38,510 nucleotides of DNA from an uncultured Lachnospiraceae bacterium (lineage in GTDB: Bacteria; Bacillota; Clostridia; Lachnospirales; Lachnospiraceae): assembly GCA_947629525.1 (NCBI GenBank), contig CANREB010000024.1, positions 1-38,510 of the forward strand. Direction: 5' to 3'. Shown in pieces: positions 8,237 through 17,715 of the stretch. Under the pieces are notes generated by a model, which did no database searches, was not told the origin of the DNA, and saw only the letters and a list, made by a program, of their open reading frames with translations. Positions within the stretch are counted from its first letter, which is position 1; the number at the start of each line of letters is the position of its first letter. The position numbers and the translations under genes are program-made.

Positions 8237-8971
8237 TCACTGCCGTGCGCTTTGGCTGTATTTTTGGTTATATCTCAGATACGCTTTTACAAGCATGGAA
8301 TAATTCTTTTTGGCGATAAGCGCTGTCCCTTTTTCAAGCCATACTGTAGAGACATTATATTTTTTCACATATCCTAAATTTATCAGATATGCCCTGTGGG
8401 GTCTGAAAAATTCTTCCGGCGCGGCATCGAACAACGCATTTTCAAGCTCCGACATTTTGCCGTAATATTCTAAATCGCTTTCTCTTTTATGTATAATGAT
8501 CTTTCTGTTAAATACCTCGGCATATATGATGTCATCTGTCTGTATTTTCATATGTGTGCCGCCTGTCTTTACAAGTATATATTTTTGATACTGTTCAGCG
8601 GCATTGAGGTTATGCTCATGGTATCGTTCGACCGCGCTTTGCAATACCTGAATAAACCTGTCGTCGTCAAACGGCTTCACGAGGTAATTAAACGCCCCTA
8701 CGTCAAACGCTTCAAACACATACTCTTCTATGACCGTTATGAATATTATTATCATATCTTTATTGCTTTTCCTGAGTTCACGTGCCGTCTCCATACCGTT
8801 TTTTCCGTCCATCTGTATGTCAAGGAATAAAATATCTATGGAAGTGTCGGACAATAACAGTTCGCTGCCTGACATATAAGTACAGATCTGCGCCTCGGGA
8901 CAGCATTTACCTGTAATTTCCGCCAAATGCCTTGTTATTTCTTTTTCATCATCGCATATCGCTATTCTCAT
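8237..8971 (-). CDS. LytTR-family response regulator (pair 2)
   Basis: Response regulator of 244 residues. The receiver has MRIAICDDEKE and the phospho-Asp in ILFLDIQMDG, with NYLVKPF as the conserved Lys motif. The C-terminal LytTR domain has DDIIYAEVFNRK and FRPHRAYLINLGYV. The ATG at 8971 is chosen because the protein then begins at the receiver's first strand and AGGAG lies just upstream; the ORF extends to another ATG at 8983. A tandem repeat at 9061-9093 and the -10 hexamer TATAAT at 9024-9029 mark the likely autoregulated promoter. Confidence 0.93.
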   Translation of the reverse strand: MRIAICDDEKEITRHLAEITGKCCPEAQICTYMSGSELLLSDTSIDILFLDIQMDGKNGMETARELRKSNKDMIIIFITVIEEYVFEAFDVGAFNYLVKPFDDDRFIQVLQSAVERYHEHNLNAAEQYQKYILVKTGGTHMKIQTDDIIYAEVFNRKIIIHKRESDLEYYGKMSELENALFDAAPEEFFRPHRAYLINLGYVKKYNVSTVWLEKGTALIAKKNYSMLVKAYLRYNQKYSQSARQ

Positions 8972-9060
8972 TTTTCTCCTCATCCTGCCGCTTTAGCTTT
9001 AGCATCATTATGATTATATTAATATTATATCGGAACATGGGGACAACCACATTATCCAAA

Positions 9061-9093
9061 TGTTGTAAAACGCCGTTTTTTTGTTGTAAAATG
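9061..9093 (-). promoter_or_regulatory. Tandem direct repeat and promoter of pair 2
   Basis: TGTTGTAAAACG (9061-9072) and TGTTGTAAAATG (9082-9093), period 21 bp. On the - strand TATAAT (9024-9029) starts 31 bp beyond, with no good -35 hexamer between, as expected for an activator-dependent promoter. Confidence 0.7.
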
Positions 9094-9107
9094 ATTTAAT
9101 AAAATAA

Positions 9108-9149
9108 AAAAGTGTCCAAAAAACCATAAATGATCTTCTGAACACTTTT
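9108..9149 (-). terminator. Terminator of the cls-DUF3737-patB operon
   Basis: Stem AAAAGTGTTC/GGACACTTTT on the - strand, with two G-U/C-G pairs at the top and a large loop, followed by a T-rich tract (about 9095-9107). Confidence 0.7.
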
Positions 9150-9157
9150 AATCTGAA

Positions 9158-10318
9158 TTACCTTGCTACCTCTATTCCTTTTGCAAACCGCTCCAATCCC
9201 TCATTAAGCGTCTTGCGAGAGCATGCGGTGTTAAGTCTTACAAATCCTTTTCCGTTGCCGCCAAACTGCGCGCCTGCCGACAGATACAAGCCTGTGCTCT
9301 GACGTATCTGTTTTGTGAGTTTATCCGTATCGTCAGTGACCTGCTGACAATCTATCCACATTAAATACGTCGCATCCGAGGGCACCGCTTTTACTTTCGG
9401 AAGTTTATCCGCCAAAAATTCCGTTACGAGATTTTTGTTTGCAAAAATATATTCCCTCAGCTCGTCAAGCCATTCTCCGCCGTATTTAAAAGCCGCGACT
9501 GCCACGTCTACCGCAAAACTGTTTGGCTCCGCTATCTCATCCGTATTCAGTGCTCGGTTTACCCTGTTCCTGAGGGCTTCATTGGGTACTGCGACCGCGG
9601 CTGTCTGCAGACCTGCTATATTGAATGTCTTTGTCGGCGCTATACAGGTAATGCTGTTATCCCTGCACTCATCGGAAACTGATGCAAACGGAACATATTC
9701 CCTGTCCGGATTTGTGATATCGCAATGTATCTCGTCCGAAACTACTACGACATTATGTTTCCTGCAAAGCGCCCCTATCCTTGCAAGCGTCTCTTTGTCC
9801 CATATCTTTCCGACAGGGTTATGCGGATTACATAAAATCATCATCGTAGTCTGCGGAAGGGCAAGCTTACTCTCCAAATCGTCAAAATCTATCGTATATT
9901 CACTGCCGTCATATTTTAACGGGCTTTGAAGCACATTTCTTCCGTTATTCACTATGGAATTAAAAAATATATTGTAGACAGGTGTCTGTATAAGGACATT
10001 TTCCGCTGCCGTCGTCAGCTTGCGCACAACGCTTGAAATAGCGGGTACAACGCCGGTGCAGAATATAAGCCAGTCTTTTTTTATGCTGAATTTGTGCCTT
10101 TCTTCCCACCATTCGATGTACGCGTCGTACCACTTTTCCGGTATGATGTTATATCCGAAAATTCCATGCCCTGCCCTGTCTAAGATTGCCTTTTGTATCT
10201 CGGGCGCTGTTTTAAAATCCATATCGGCTACCCACATCGGCAGTTCACCCTCGGCGATATCCCACTTGAGGGAATTGGTGTTTCTCCTGTTTATTACAGT
10301 GTCAAAATCATATTTCAT
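9158..10318 (-). CDS. PatB/MalY-type PLP aminotransferase (cystathionine beta-lyase family)
   Basis: A 386-residue fold-type I PLP enzyme of the MalY/PatB group. These cleave cystathionine or related C-S substrates and some have regulatory roles. Seen: ELPMWVADMDFKTAPEI near the N-terminus, LCNPHNPVGKIW, VVVSDEIHCDI (the Asp that contacts the pyridine nitrogen), and the PLP-lysine motif in APTKTFNIAGL. The C-terminal domain has FVRLNTACSR with the carboxylate-binding Arg. The start is the ATG at 10318, with AGGGGGA upstream. The ORF runs on to 10357, but that would overlap the upstream DUF3737 gene. It is the last gene of a three-gene operon ending in the terminator at 9108-9149. Confidence 0.9.
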   Translation of the reverse strand: MKYDFDTVINRRNTNSLKWDIAEGELPMWVADMDFKTAPEIQKAILDRAGHGIFGYNIIPEKWYDAYIEWWEERHKFSIKKDWLIFCTGVVPAISSVVRKLTTAAENVLIQTPVYNIFFNSIVNNGRNVLQSPLKYDGSEYTIDFDDLESKLALPQTTMMILCNPHNPVGKIWDKETLARIGALCRKHNVVVVSDEIHCDITNPDREYVPFASVSDECRDNSITCIAPTKTFNIAGLQTAAVAVPNEALRNRVNRALNTDEIAEPNSFAVDVAVAAFKYGGEWLDELREYIFANKNLVTEFLADKLPKVKAVPSDATYLMWIDCQQVTDDTDKLTKQIRQSTGLYLSAGAQFGGNGKGFVRLNTACSRKTLNEGLERFAKGIEVAR

Positions 10319-10343
10319 TGTCTGTCCCCCTGCTGCATTAAAA

Positions 10344-11192
10344 TTACTTATTCTCATTACATATTATTACTGTCTTATTTACATCAACCTTATCTTTTTC
10401 CAAGATAAGCTCATCGATATGGTCTGCAGTGATCGTTCCGCCTGACGGGTTTATAACACTGTCGATCTTTCCGTTTATTTGTGCATCAACTGTCGAATAC
10501 TCAAAAGCAAGCGTCGTATTGATAAGCTTACAGTTTTTCATGACAAGGTTGTCAATATAGCACATTCCCTGAAGGCTTTCTATAGTACAGTTTACAAGCG
10601 TCAGGTTTTTCGCGTTCCAACCCAAGTACTCCCCTGATATGAAAGAGTCGAATACCGTAACGTTGCTGCTGTTCCAAAATGAGTCCTTTGACAGCATTTT
10701 GGCGTTATGTATCTCGACATTTTGCGCACCGTCAAACGAGTAGTTCCCTACAAGCTTAAAATCGTTGATTTTAATATTGCTGCTGTTCATAGCAAAATAG
10801 TCGCCTTTTGCCGTAACGCGCTCCATTGTTATGCCGTCGCACTGCCATAAGGTCTCGCCCGCGTTCGGGAAGTCAACGTTTTTCAATGTAACGCCGGTGC
10901 ATCTGCGGAAATTTTTCGGCGCTTCTATAAGCGTATTCTCAACGCTGATGTTTTTTGTATACCATATCCCCGCGCGCGCCATTTCAAACAGCGTGCAGTC
11001 CTTAACGCTTATATTTTTACTGTACCAAAGCGGGTACTTCCATTTAAACATACTGTTTACCAGTTCTATGTCGCTGCTCTCTTTAAGCGGGGACTCGCCC
11101 TCGTCAAAAATCGTGTCATAAATACAAAGATCATTCTGATTGAAAAGAGGTCTTTCTCCTTTAAAGTGCTCCTGTCTTATTTCTTTTTTCAT
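10344..11192 (-). CDS. DUF3737-family protein
   Basis: A 282-residue protein recognisable as the DUF3737 family (MKKEIRQEHFKGERPLF start, then FKWKYPLWYSKNI). The bulk is built of about 20-residue repeats of the form NISVxxCTL, NVTVFDS, NLTLVNCTI, typical of a right-handed parallel beta helix. No signal peptide is seen. The biochemical function of the family is not known to me. It begins 15 nt after the cardiolipin synthase stop, and its own stop lies 25 nt before the PatB start, so it is in the middle of an operon with both. Confidence 0.85.
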   Translation of the reverse strand: MKKEIRQEHFKGERPLFNQNDLCIYDTIFDEGESPLKESSDIELVNSMFKWKYPLWYSKNISVKDCTLFEMARAGIWYTKNISVENTLIEAPKNFRRCTGVTLKNVDFPNAGETLWQCDGITMERVTAKGDYFAMNSSNIKINDFKLVGNYSFDGAQNVEIHNAKMLSKDSFWNSSNVTVFDSFISGEYLGWNAKNLTLVNCTIESLQGMCYIDNLVMKNCKLINTTLAFEYSTVDAQINGKIDSVINPSGGTITADHIDELILEKDKVDVNKTVIICNENK

Positions 11193-11207
11193 AAATATTC
11201 CTCCGTT

Positions 11208-12758
11208 TTACATAAGCGGCGCTATGACCCTTGCCGCTCCACCGATAAGTTTAGTAACAGCTTTTTCTTTTTTCAATGTCTCAAACGTTGCTTTCCGGCA
11301 CTTTGCAAGCGTTGTCTGATAATCCTTTTCTATCTCGGCTATACAGTCGGTTTTATACATAAATGTAGCACATTCAAAATGGTGGTACAGACTCCTGTAA
11401 TCAAGGTTTATCGTGCCTATCACAGCCTTGCAGTCATCGCTCACGAATACCTTGGCATGTACGAATCCCGGCGTATACTCATAGATTTTCACACCTGATT
11501 TCAAAAGCGAAGCATAATATGTCTTTGCCAATGCGTATGCAATCGCTTTATCAGGTATACCGGGTAAGATAAGGCGCACATCCACGCCTCTTTCCGCGGC
11601 AAACTTAAGCGCTGTCTCCGTCTCGCCGTCAAGTATCAGATACGGCGTCATTATATGCACATATCTCTGCGCGCGGTTCAGGATATCCATATACACGCGT
11701 TCACCGACCTTGTCATCGTCAAGCGGACAGTCGCCGTAAGGCATAACATATCCGCATGTCTTCTGAGATTTTGGTATATCCGCATTAAGATACTTGTCAA
11801 ATTCGGGATTTTGCTCATCTATGCTCCACATCTGCAGGAACATAAGGGTAAAATTCCTAACGGCGCTGCCCTTAAGCATGACTGCCGTATCTTTCCAATG
11901 TCCGAATTTTTCTTTTTCGTTAATATATTCATCCGCGATATTGACCCCGCCGTTAAATGCCGTATGTCCGTCGATAACGAGTATTTTTCTGTGGTCACGG
12001 TAGTTGTAATGCGTTGACGCAAACGGCGTGGCAGGCGCAAACATTTTACACTTTATACCCAGTTTCTGCATGCGTTTCGGATAATCGTGGGAAAGCAGCA
12101 CGAACTCGCACATTCCGTCGTACATTACGCGCACATCTACGCCCTGCGCCGCTTTTCTTGCAAGTATTTCAAGGATTTGACCCCACATCGTACCCTCTTC
12201 GACGATAAAGTACTCCATAAAGATAAAATGCTCCGCTTTTTCCAGTTCTTCCAGCATCGCCTTAAATTTATCCTCGCCTAAAGGAAAATAAGTGACACTT
12301 GTGTCATCCGATATCGGAAAACACCCTGTTCTGTTTATGTAAGAGTACAGCGCTTTGACATCCGCTCCCTCTTTATCCAGCTTTTCGAGCGTGCCGACAT
12401 CCTGCGTGATGCTGTCCCGGGTTGCATTTATAAGCTCCCTGAGGCGCTTTGCCACTGCGCGGTGTCCTATCTCTGTCTGTGTATACAGGAAAAACAGCGC
12501 TCCGAATACAGGCATTATCGCAATGAATATCAGCCATGTTATCTTTGCCGTCGGATTGATATTGCTGTTGAGCAGATAAAGCACCATTATGATAGTAAAT
12601 ATCACCGTACCGCCCATGATATGCGGCAAAAGCTCCGCAAACCAGCGGAAAACACTGAAAATGAACATAAACTGCATAAGCAGCAGCAGGATTATCAGCC
12701 CCAGTCTGCTGAATACTATGCGCATTATTCCCCATTTCCCCTTTTTTAACAAATACAT
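11208..12758 (-). CDS. cls: Cardiolipin synthase (phospholipase D family)
   Basis: A 516-residue membrane enzyme that joins two phosphatidylglycerol molecules to form cardiolipin. Two N-terminal membrane helices (~16-65) include a PLDNT-like part with WLIFIAIMPVFGALFFLYTQ. Two PLD catalytic HKD motifs follow: HRKILVIDGHTAFNGGVNI and HAKVFVSDDCKAVIGTINLD. The ATG at 12758 has GGAGG 9 nt upstream. A terminator hairpin lies only 22 nt upstream of the start. Expression must therefore come from read-through, or from a promoter inside the preceding receptor gene. Confidence 0.92.
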   Translation of the reverse strand: MYLLKKGKWGIMRIVFSRLGLIILLLLMQFMFIFSVFRWFAELLPHIMGGTVIFTIIMVLYLLNSNINPTAKITWLIFIAIMPVFGALFFLYTQTEIGHRAVAKRLRELINATRDSITQDVGTLEKLDKEGADVKALYSYINRTGCFPISDDTSVTYFPLGEDKFKAMLEELEKAEHFIFMEYFIVEEGTMWGQILEILARKAAQGVDVRVMYDGMCEFVLLSHDYPKRMQKLGIKCKMFAPATPFASTHYNYRDHRKILVIDGHTAFNGGVNIADEYINEKEKFGHWKDTAVMLKGSAVRNFTLMFLQMWSIDEQNPEFDKYLNADIPKSQKTCGYVMPYGDCPLDDDKVGERVYMDILNRAQRYVHIMTPYLILDGETETALKFAAERGVDVRLILPGIPDKAIAYALAKTYYASLLKSGVKIYEYTPGFVHAKVFVSDDCKAVIGTINLDYRSLYHHFECATFMYKTDCIAEIEKDYQTTLAKCRKATFETLKKEKAVTKLIGGAARVIAPLM

Positions 12759-12780
12759 TTATCCTAACCTCCAACATAAT

Positions 12781-12804
12781 AAAAAGGCTTGTCGATAAGC
12801 CTTT
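12781..12804 (-). terminator. Terminator after the mini receptor, directly before cls
   Basis: 9-bp stem (12781-12789 with 12796-12804), 6-nt loop, T-run on the - strand. It lies 6 nt after the receptor stop and 22 nt before the cls ATG. Confidence 0.8.
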
Positions 12805-12810
12805 TTATCA

Positions 12811-13638
12811 TTACAAGTCCGAACCCTTTAAATCATTCTCCAATTCCCGTGCCAGCAATACCATCTCATCCAATACCTGCTGTATCTCCGCTATACTGCC
12901 GCTGTGCTGTCTCGCAAAATTTCCCGCGTCCTTGATGGATGTTATGATAGAGCCAAGGTGATCCATGATAGTGTGAAGGGTATTTTTTATCTCGGTAGCC
13001 GAGCTTCCGCTGTCCTTTGCAAGCTTGCCCATCTCACCTGCCACTACCGCAAATCCGCGTCCCGCTTCGCCGCTGCGCGCCGCTTCGATAGACGCGTTAA
13101 GCGCAAGTATATTTGAGCGCGATGCGTTGCTGTTTATCTTATTGACGACCTCGACTGCATCGTGAACATCATTTTCAACGCCGCTTGTCATCGAATCCAT
13201 TTCCGTAAGCTTTTCAAAGAGGTTTTCCATTCCGTCCACAAGTCCCTGCAGGGAAGTGCTGATATTGACAACGGACTTTTGGAACTTTGTCGTTATCTCT
13301 GCCATATGTTCTCTTGTATCTACAGAATATGTACAGATTATACATCCCACAACTTCGCTTCCGTCTTTAACCGGAACAAGCTCGCCTTCAAACGCCTCAC
13401 CCATTACTTCCTTAGGCAGGCGGTTGTGCTGAGAGCGCCCGCTGCTCAACACTCTGTCCATCGCCCCTGTCGGGTCATTAAATTTGTCCCCCACATTCAT
13501 CTTTGGCTGTTCACCGTCGGGAATTGAATAACCGACTATAACGCCATCCTTATCCATGATGGTCATATACACATCTTTTTCAAATAACTGTTTAAGGACA
13601 GGCAATGCGTCAACCAAATACTCCAGCCGCGTATTCAC
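12811..13638 (-). CDS. Soluble mini methyl-accepting receptor
   Basis: A 275-residue cytoplasmic protein. Residues ~1-110 form a PAS/Cache-like sensor ([42 protein letters not shown]). Residues ~115-270 contain a short chemoreceptor signalling hairpin with [20 protein letters not shown] and [14 protein letters not shown]. No membrane segment or HAMP domain is present. GTG is the likely start, with GGGGGAA 6 nt upstream. Its architecture parallels the PocR protein at 4257-5033. Such truncated receptors may act on diguanylate or kinase partners rather than on flagella, but this is not shown here. A terminator follows at once. Confidence 0.85.
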   Translation of the reverse strand: MNTRLEYLVDALPVLKQLFEKDVYMTIMDKDGVIVGYSIPDGEQPKMNVGDKFNDPTGAMDRVLSSGRSQHNRLPKEVMGEAFEGELVPVKDGSEVVGCIICTYSVDTREHMAEITTKFQKSVVNISTSLQGLVDGMENLFEKLTEMDSMTSGVENDVHDAVEVVNKINSNASRSNILALNASIEAARSGEAGRGFAVVAGEMGKLAKDSGSSATEIKNTLHTIMDHLGSIITSIKDAGNFARQHSGSIAEIQQVLDEMVLLARELENDLKGSDL

Positions 13639-13728
13639 GGTAATTTCCCCCTTTTCATCACAATGAAAATATTATTTTATATAATAACACACTTTTTTAT
13701 CATACTCAATAATCATCAGACAAAAAAA

Positions 13729-15339
13729 TCATTTCGCATTGGCAGGTTCAATATTTATAGGTTTGCCCTTAATCTTGACATTCTTCATAGCCTTAAGCAC
13801 CTCAAGCGCATTTTCTTTTGGCACTTCAACAAATGTATACTTGTCATACAGATCGATTGCCCCGACAAGTTTTCCCGATATGTTTGTCTCGTTCGCGATA
13901 GCGCCCAAAATATCTTTCGGTTTAACTTTCTGCGCCTTGCCGATATTGATAAACAAACGCGCCATCCCCTCTTCTTCCGCGCCTGTGTTATCAAAATCAA
14001 ACTCTGTACTGTCGTTTTCATGGACACCTGTCTCATTAAACTGTCCCATATAGAGTTTGAGGAACGCCGCAGCCATATCCATCGCCGTATAATCAGACTC
14101 GTTGACATACTTTTCAATGGTATTGATCATTGGTGTCAGGTTTTCCTCTTCGATGATGCTGCCGATCTTATCCATAATTTTTTCGGTCTTTATCTGGTTC
14201 ACATCGTTTAATGACGGTACCGGCATCGCGTAGATCTTAGTCTTGCAGTAATTCATAAGCTCTTTGATCTTGTAGACTTCTTTGCCTTTTATAAAGGTAA
14301 AGGAACGTCCTCCCTTGCCCGCGCGCCCTGTCCTTCCGATGCGGTGTACATAATATTCATCGTCCTGAGGCACGTCATAATTAAATACCGCCTCTACGTC
14401 GTCAACGTCAATTCCTCTCGCCGCAACGTCCGTGGCTATAAGGATATCCGTCTTGCCGCTTCTGAAACTTTTCATAACACGGTCGCGCTGCGCCTGACTC
14501 ATATCGCCGTGAAGCCCTTCCGCAAAATATCCTCTTCCCTTTAATACTTCGGCAAGATCGTCAACCATTTTCTTTGTGTTGCAAAATACAAGCGAAAGTT
14601 TCGGCTCATAATAATCAAGCAGGCGCGTAAGCACTTCCACTTTATCCTTGCGCTTCACATCAAGATAATATTGCTCTATCTTAGGCACGGTAAGTTCTTT
14701 CTTGACTACCTTTATCATCTTGGCGTCAGGTTTCTGATAATTTTGTGTAATGTCAAGTATCGCCTTTGGCATAGTCGCCGAAAACAGAATAGTCTGCCTG
14801 TTTTCGTTCGGTATATATTCGAGAACTGTCTCAATATCTTCCCTAAATCCCATATTCAGCATTTCATCGGCTTCATCAAGGACGATAGTGTCTACGTAAT
14901 CACACTTTATCGTATGCCTGCGAAGATGATCCATGACACGCCCCGGTGTGCCTATTATTATCTGCGTTCCCTTTAAAGCTCTTATCTGCTTGCTTATTTC
15001 CTGACCACCGTAGATCGGCAGTACCTTTACGCCATGCATATATTTGGAAAGTTTGCGTATTTCCTCCGCCGCCTGTACTGCAAGCTCCCTCGTCGGGCAC
15101 AGTATCAATGTCTGCGGATATTTTACATTTTTGTTTTTATTTACTTTCTCGAGTACGGGAATACCGAAAGCGGCTGTTTTTCCCGTACCTGTCTGCGCCT
15201 GTCCGATAATGTCATATCCTTCCATTGCTACAGGTATCGCCTGAGCCTGAATTGCCGATGCCTCCTCAAAGCCCATCTCCTTTACTCCGCGCAGTATTTC
15301 ATTGCTTAAATTAAGTTCATCAAACTTCAAAGCTTCCAT
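13729..15339 (-). CDS. deaD: DEAD-box ATP-dependent RNA helicase (DeaD/CshA/DbpA type)
   Basis: A 536-residue RNA helicase. RecA domain 1 has the Q motif, AQTGTGKT (Walker A), PTRELA, DEAD and SAT. Domain 2 has ATDVAARGIDV and HRIGRTGRAG. Residues ~455-532 form a DbpA-type RNA-binding domain (ARLFINIGKAQKVKPKDIL, GAIDLYDKYTFVEVP). Members unwind structured RNA in ribosome assembly, mRNA decay and cold adaptation. The start lies 5 nt after the ftsH stop; its ribosome site (GAGGGG) is formed by the last codons of ftsH, so the two are translationally coupled. Confidence 0.95.
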   Translation of the reverse strand: MEALKFDELNLSNEILRGVKEMGFEEASAIQAQAIPVAMEGYDIIGQAQTGTGKTAAFGIPVLEKVNKNKNVKYPQTLILCPTRELAVQAAEEIRKLSKYMHGVKVLPIYGGQEISKQIRALKGTQIIIGTPGRVMDHLRRHTIKCDYVDTIVLDEADEMLNMGFREDIETVLEYIPNENRQTILFSATMPKAILDITQNYQKPDAKMIKVVKKELTVPKIEQYYLDVKRKDKVEVLTRLLDYYEPKLSLVFCNTKKMVDDLAEVLKGRGYFAEGLHGDMSQAQRDRVMKSFRSGKTDILIATDVAARGIDVDDVEAVFNYDVPQDDEYYVHRIGRTGRAGKGGRSFTFIKGKEVYKIKELMNYCKTKIYAMPVPSLNDVNQIKTEKIMDKIGSIIEEENLTPMINTIEKYVNESDYTAMDMAAAFLKLYMGQFNETGVHENDSTEFDFDNTGAEEEGMARLFINIGKAQKVKPKDILGAIANETNISGKLVGAIDLYDKYTFVEVPKENALEVLKAMKNVKIKGKPINIEPANAK

Positions 15340-15344
15340 AATTA

Positions 15345-17153
15345 TTACCCCTCAAAGAGCGCTTCAAATTCATCACGCCCTATCTTTTCTTTCTCAAGTA
15401 AAAGCTGCGCGCATTTGTGCAGCACTTCCTCGTATTTTAATATTATTTCTTTTGCCTTATCATAACATTCATCGACAATAGCTTTTACTTCCATGTCTAT
15501 AACGCCCGCTATCGTCTCCGAATGGCTTCTCGGATGAGCAAGGTCACGTCCGATAAACACTTCATTATCGTTTTCGTCATAATTTATCACGCCGATATTT
15601 TCGGAAAATCCATAGCGTGTGACCATAGCCCTTGCAACTTTTGTCGCCTTTTTGATATCGCTTGACGCGCCTGTCGTCACATCGTCAAAAATTATCTCTT
15701 CCGCGATACGTCCGCCCAATGCGACCATGATATCCTGCATCATCTTTCCCTTTGTGTTAAACATCTCGTCACGCTCGGGAAGCGGCATCGTATATCCTGC
15801 CGCGCCAAGTCCTGTCGGTATTATGGATACCGTATAGACAGGTCCCACATCGGGCAGTACGTGGAAAAGTATCGCATGACCTGCCTCGTGGTACGCAGTT
15901 ATGCGCTTCTCCTTGTCTGATATGATACGGCTCTTTTTCTCAGCGCCGATACCTACCTTAATGAATGATTTCCTGATATCATCCTGCACGATATACGCCC
16001 TGTTGTTCTTCGCCGCAAGGATAGCTGACTCGTTCAGCAGGTTTTCCAAATCCGCGCCTGTAAATCCCGCCGTAGTCTGCGCTATCTGTTTTAAATTTAC
16101 ATCCTCGGACAGCGGCTTATTTTTCGCGTGTATATTAAGGATCTCTTCCCTGCCTCCGACATCAGGGGGTGAGACGCTTATTTTCCTGTCGAAACGCCCC
16201 GGTCTCAAAATGGCAGGGTCAAGAATGTCAACACGGTTAGTCGCCGCCATAACGATAATGCCTTCGTTAGTGCCAAATCCGTCCATCTCTACAAGAAGCT
16301 GGTTGAGAGTCTGCTCGCGTTCATCGTGGCCGCCTCCCATACCTGTGCCTCGCCGTCTTGCCACAGCGTCGATCTCGTCTATGAACACAATACAGGGCGC
16401 GTTCTTCTTTGCGTCAGCAAACAGATCCCTTACCCTCGATGCGCCGACACCGACAAACATCTCCACAAAGTCGGAACCCGATATTGAAAAGAACGGGACA
16501 TGCGCTTCTCCCGCAACTGCCTTGGCAAGAAGCGTCTTACCTGTACCGGGCGCACCCTCCAAAAGCACTCCTTTAGGTATTCTTGCGCCTACCTTTGTAT
16601 ATTTTGCGGGGTCTTTCAAAAAGTCCACTATCTCTTCAAGGTCTTCTTTTTCTTCCTGAAGACCCGCGACATCTTTAAGCGTCGTCTCGCCGCCTGTAGA
16701 AAGCCTCGCACGGCTTTTGCCGAAATTCATCATTTTGCCGCCGCCGCTGTTCCCGACATTCTGCGCGTTCATCATGCTGAACATGAACACTATCACCACT
16801 ACAAGCATAAGAAGCGGAAGCAGCTCTGTCAAAAACCAGTTCTCCTGCGGGACATCCCTCACAATAGGGTCAATATTATAATCTTTGAGAGTCTCCTGTA
16901 TTTCAACAACATCGGAAACATACAGCGTTCTCTGCTGATTATCTTTCAGCGTGACATAGACTGTACCTGTCGGCACCTGTTCATTGGGATGTATCTCGAC
17001 ATCCACTACCAGTCCGTCTTCAAGCTGTTTATAAAACTCGCCCTTAGTGTATGTGCCTTCCGTACCTCTTATCGTGCTTGCCCATACTGTGACAAGCACC
17101 AAAATCATAATTACTATAAAAGTCAGATTAATTCCTTTTGAACCTTTTCCCAA
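15345..17153 (-). CDS. ftsH: ATP-dependent zinc metalloprotease FtsH
   Basis: A 602-residue membrane AAA+ protease that degrades damaged membrane proteins and regulators. TM1 is at ~8-26 and TM2 at ~110-128, flanking an extracytoplasmic domain. The AAA domain has Walker A GAPGTGKT, Walker [10 protein letters not shown] and the second region of homology ([20 protein letters not shown]). The zinc site is HEAGH, with a downstream acidic residue in the protease domain. The start codon is TTG at 17153, with AAGGAG 7 nt upstream. It follows hpt and precedes deaD in one leftward operon, matching the tilS-hpt-ftsH order of Firmicutes. Confidence 0.97.
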   Translation of the reverse strand: MGKGSKGINLTFIVIMILVLVTVWASTIRGTEGTYTKGEFYKQLEDGLVVDVEIHPNEQVPTGTVYVTLKDNQQRTLYVSDVVEIQETLKDYNIDPIVRDVPQENWFLTELLPLLMLVVVIVFMFSMMNAQNVGNSGGGKMMNFGKSRARLSTGGETTLKDVAGLQEEKEDLEEIVDFLKDPAKYTKVGARIPKGVLLEGAPGTGKTLLAKAVAGEAHVPFFSISGSDFVEMFVGVGASRVRDLFADAKKNAPCIVFIDEIDAVARRRGTGMGGGHDEREQTLNQLLVEMDGFGTNEGIIVMAATNRVDILDPAILRPGRFDRKISVSPPDVGGREEILNIHAKNKPLSEDVNLKQIAQTTAGFTGADLENLLNESAILAAKNNRAYIVQDDIRKSFIKVGIGAEKKSRIISDKEKRITAYHEAGHAILFHVLPDVGPVYTVSIIPTGLGAAGYTMPLPERDEMFNTKGKMMQDIMVALGGRIAEEIIFDDVTTGASSDIKKATKVARAMVTRYGFSENIGVINYDENDNEVFIGRDLAHPRSHSETIAGVIDMEVKAIVDECYDKAKEIILKYEEVLHKCAQLLLEKEKIGRDEFEALFEG

Positions 17154-17170
17154 TTTCTTTCTCCTTATTC

Positions 17171-17695
17171 TTAATCAAGCTCTACCACACCAATGTAGGG
17201 AAGATTTCTATATCTTTGATTATAGTCAAGTCCGTACCCGACGACAAACTTATCAGGTATCTCAAAACCCGTGTAGTCTACATTTACATCTACCACACGA
17301 CGGTCAGGTTTGTCAAGCAGCGTACAGAGCGCAAGACTTCTTGGTCCTCTCTGCTGCAGAAGTTCAAGCAGGTAACAGAGCGTCCTGCCCGAATCAACTA
17401 TATCCTCGACGACAATAACATCCTTGTCCTTAAGCGGCTCATCCAAATCTTTGATGATCTTGACGACCCCGCTTGATTTAGTGGCGCCTCCGTAGCTTGA
17501 AACCGACATAAAATCGATGGACACGGGAACCGTTATGCGTTTTGCAAGCTCACACATAAAAAAACTGCCGCCCTTGAGCACACAAACTAAATGAACCTGT
17601 TTTCCCGCATAGTCGCGGCTTATCTGTTCGCCTATAGCGCTTATTCTGGCATCCACTTCCTTTTCGGATAATAAGACCCTCACCTTCTCAGCCAT
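17171..17695 (-). CDS. hpt: Hypoxanthine phosphoribosyltransferase
   Basis: A 174-residue purine salvage enzyme that converts hypoxanthine or guanine plus PRPP to IMP or GMP. The PRPP-binding motif reads VIVVEDIVDSGRTL, and the substrate loops LKGGSFFM and DFMSVSSYG are present. The ATG at 17695 has GGAGG 7 nt upstream. An ATG at 17719 in frame overlaps the tilS stop but lacks such a site. The gene lies 20 nt after tilS and 17 nt before the ftsH start, and is probably cotranscribed with both. Confidence 0.96.
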   Translation of the reverse strand: MAEKVRVLLSEKEVDARISAIGEQISRDYAGKQVHLVCVLKGGSFFMCELAKRITVPVSIDFMSVSSYGGATKSSGVVKIIKDLDEPLKDKDVIVVEDIVDSGRTLCYLLELLQQRGPRSLALCTLLDKPDRRVVDVNVDYTGFEIPDKFVVGYGLDYNQRYRNLPYIGVVELD

Positions 17696-17715
17696 TTTAA
17701 GTCCTCCTTGGTTTT

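Noticed and set aside
13663..14211. 182-codon + strand frame
   Set aside because: Antisense to the helicase C-terminal RNA-binding domain, which is clearly coding on the - strand.
15901..16659. Long open frame (252 codons) on the + strand
   Set aside because: It lies entirely antisense to the conserved AAA domain of ftsH; its composition is what the reverse complement of that gene gives.
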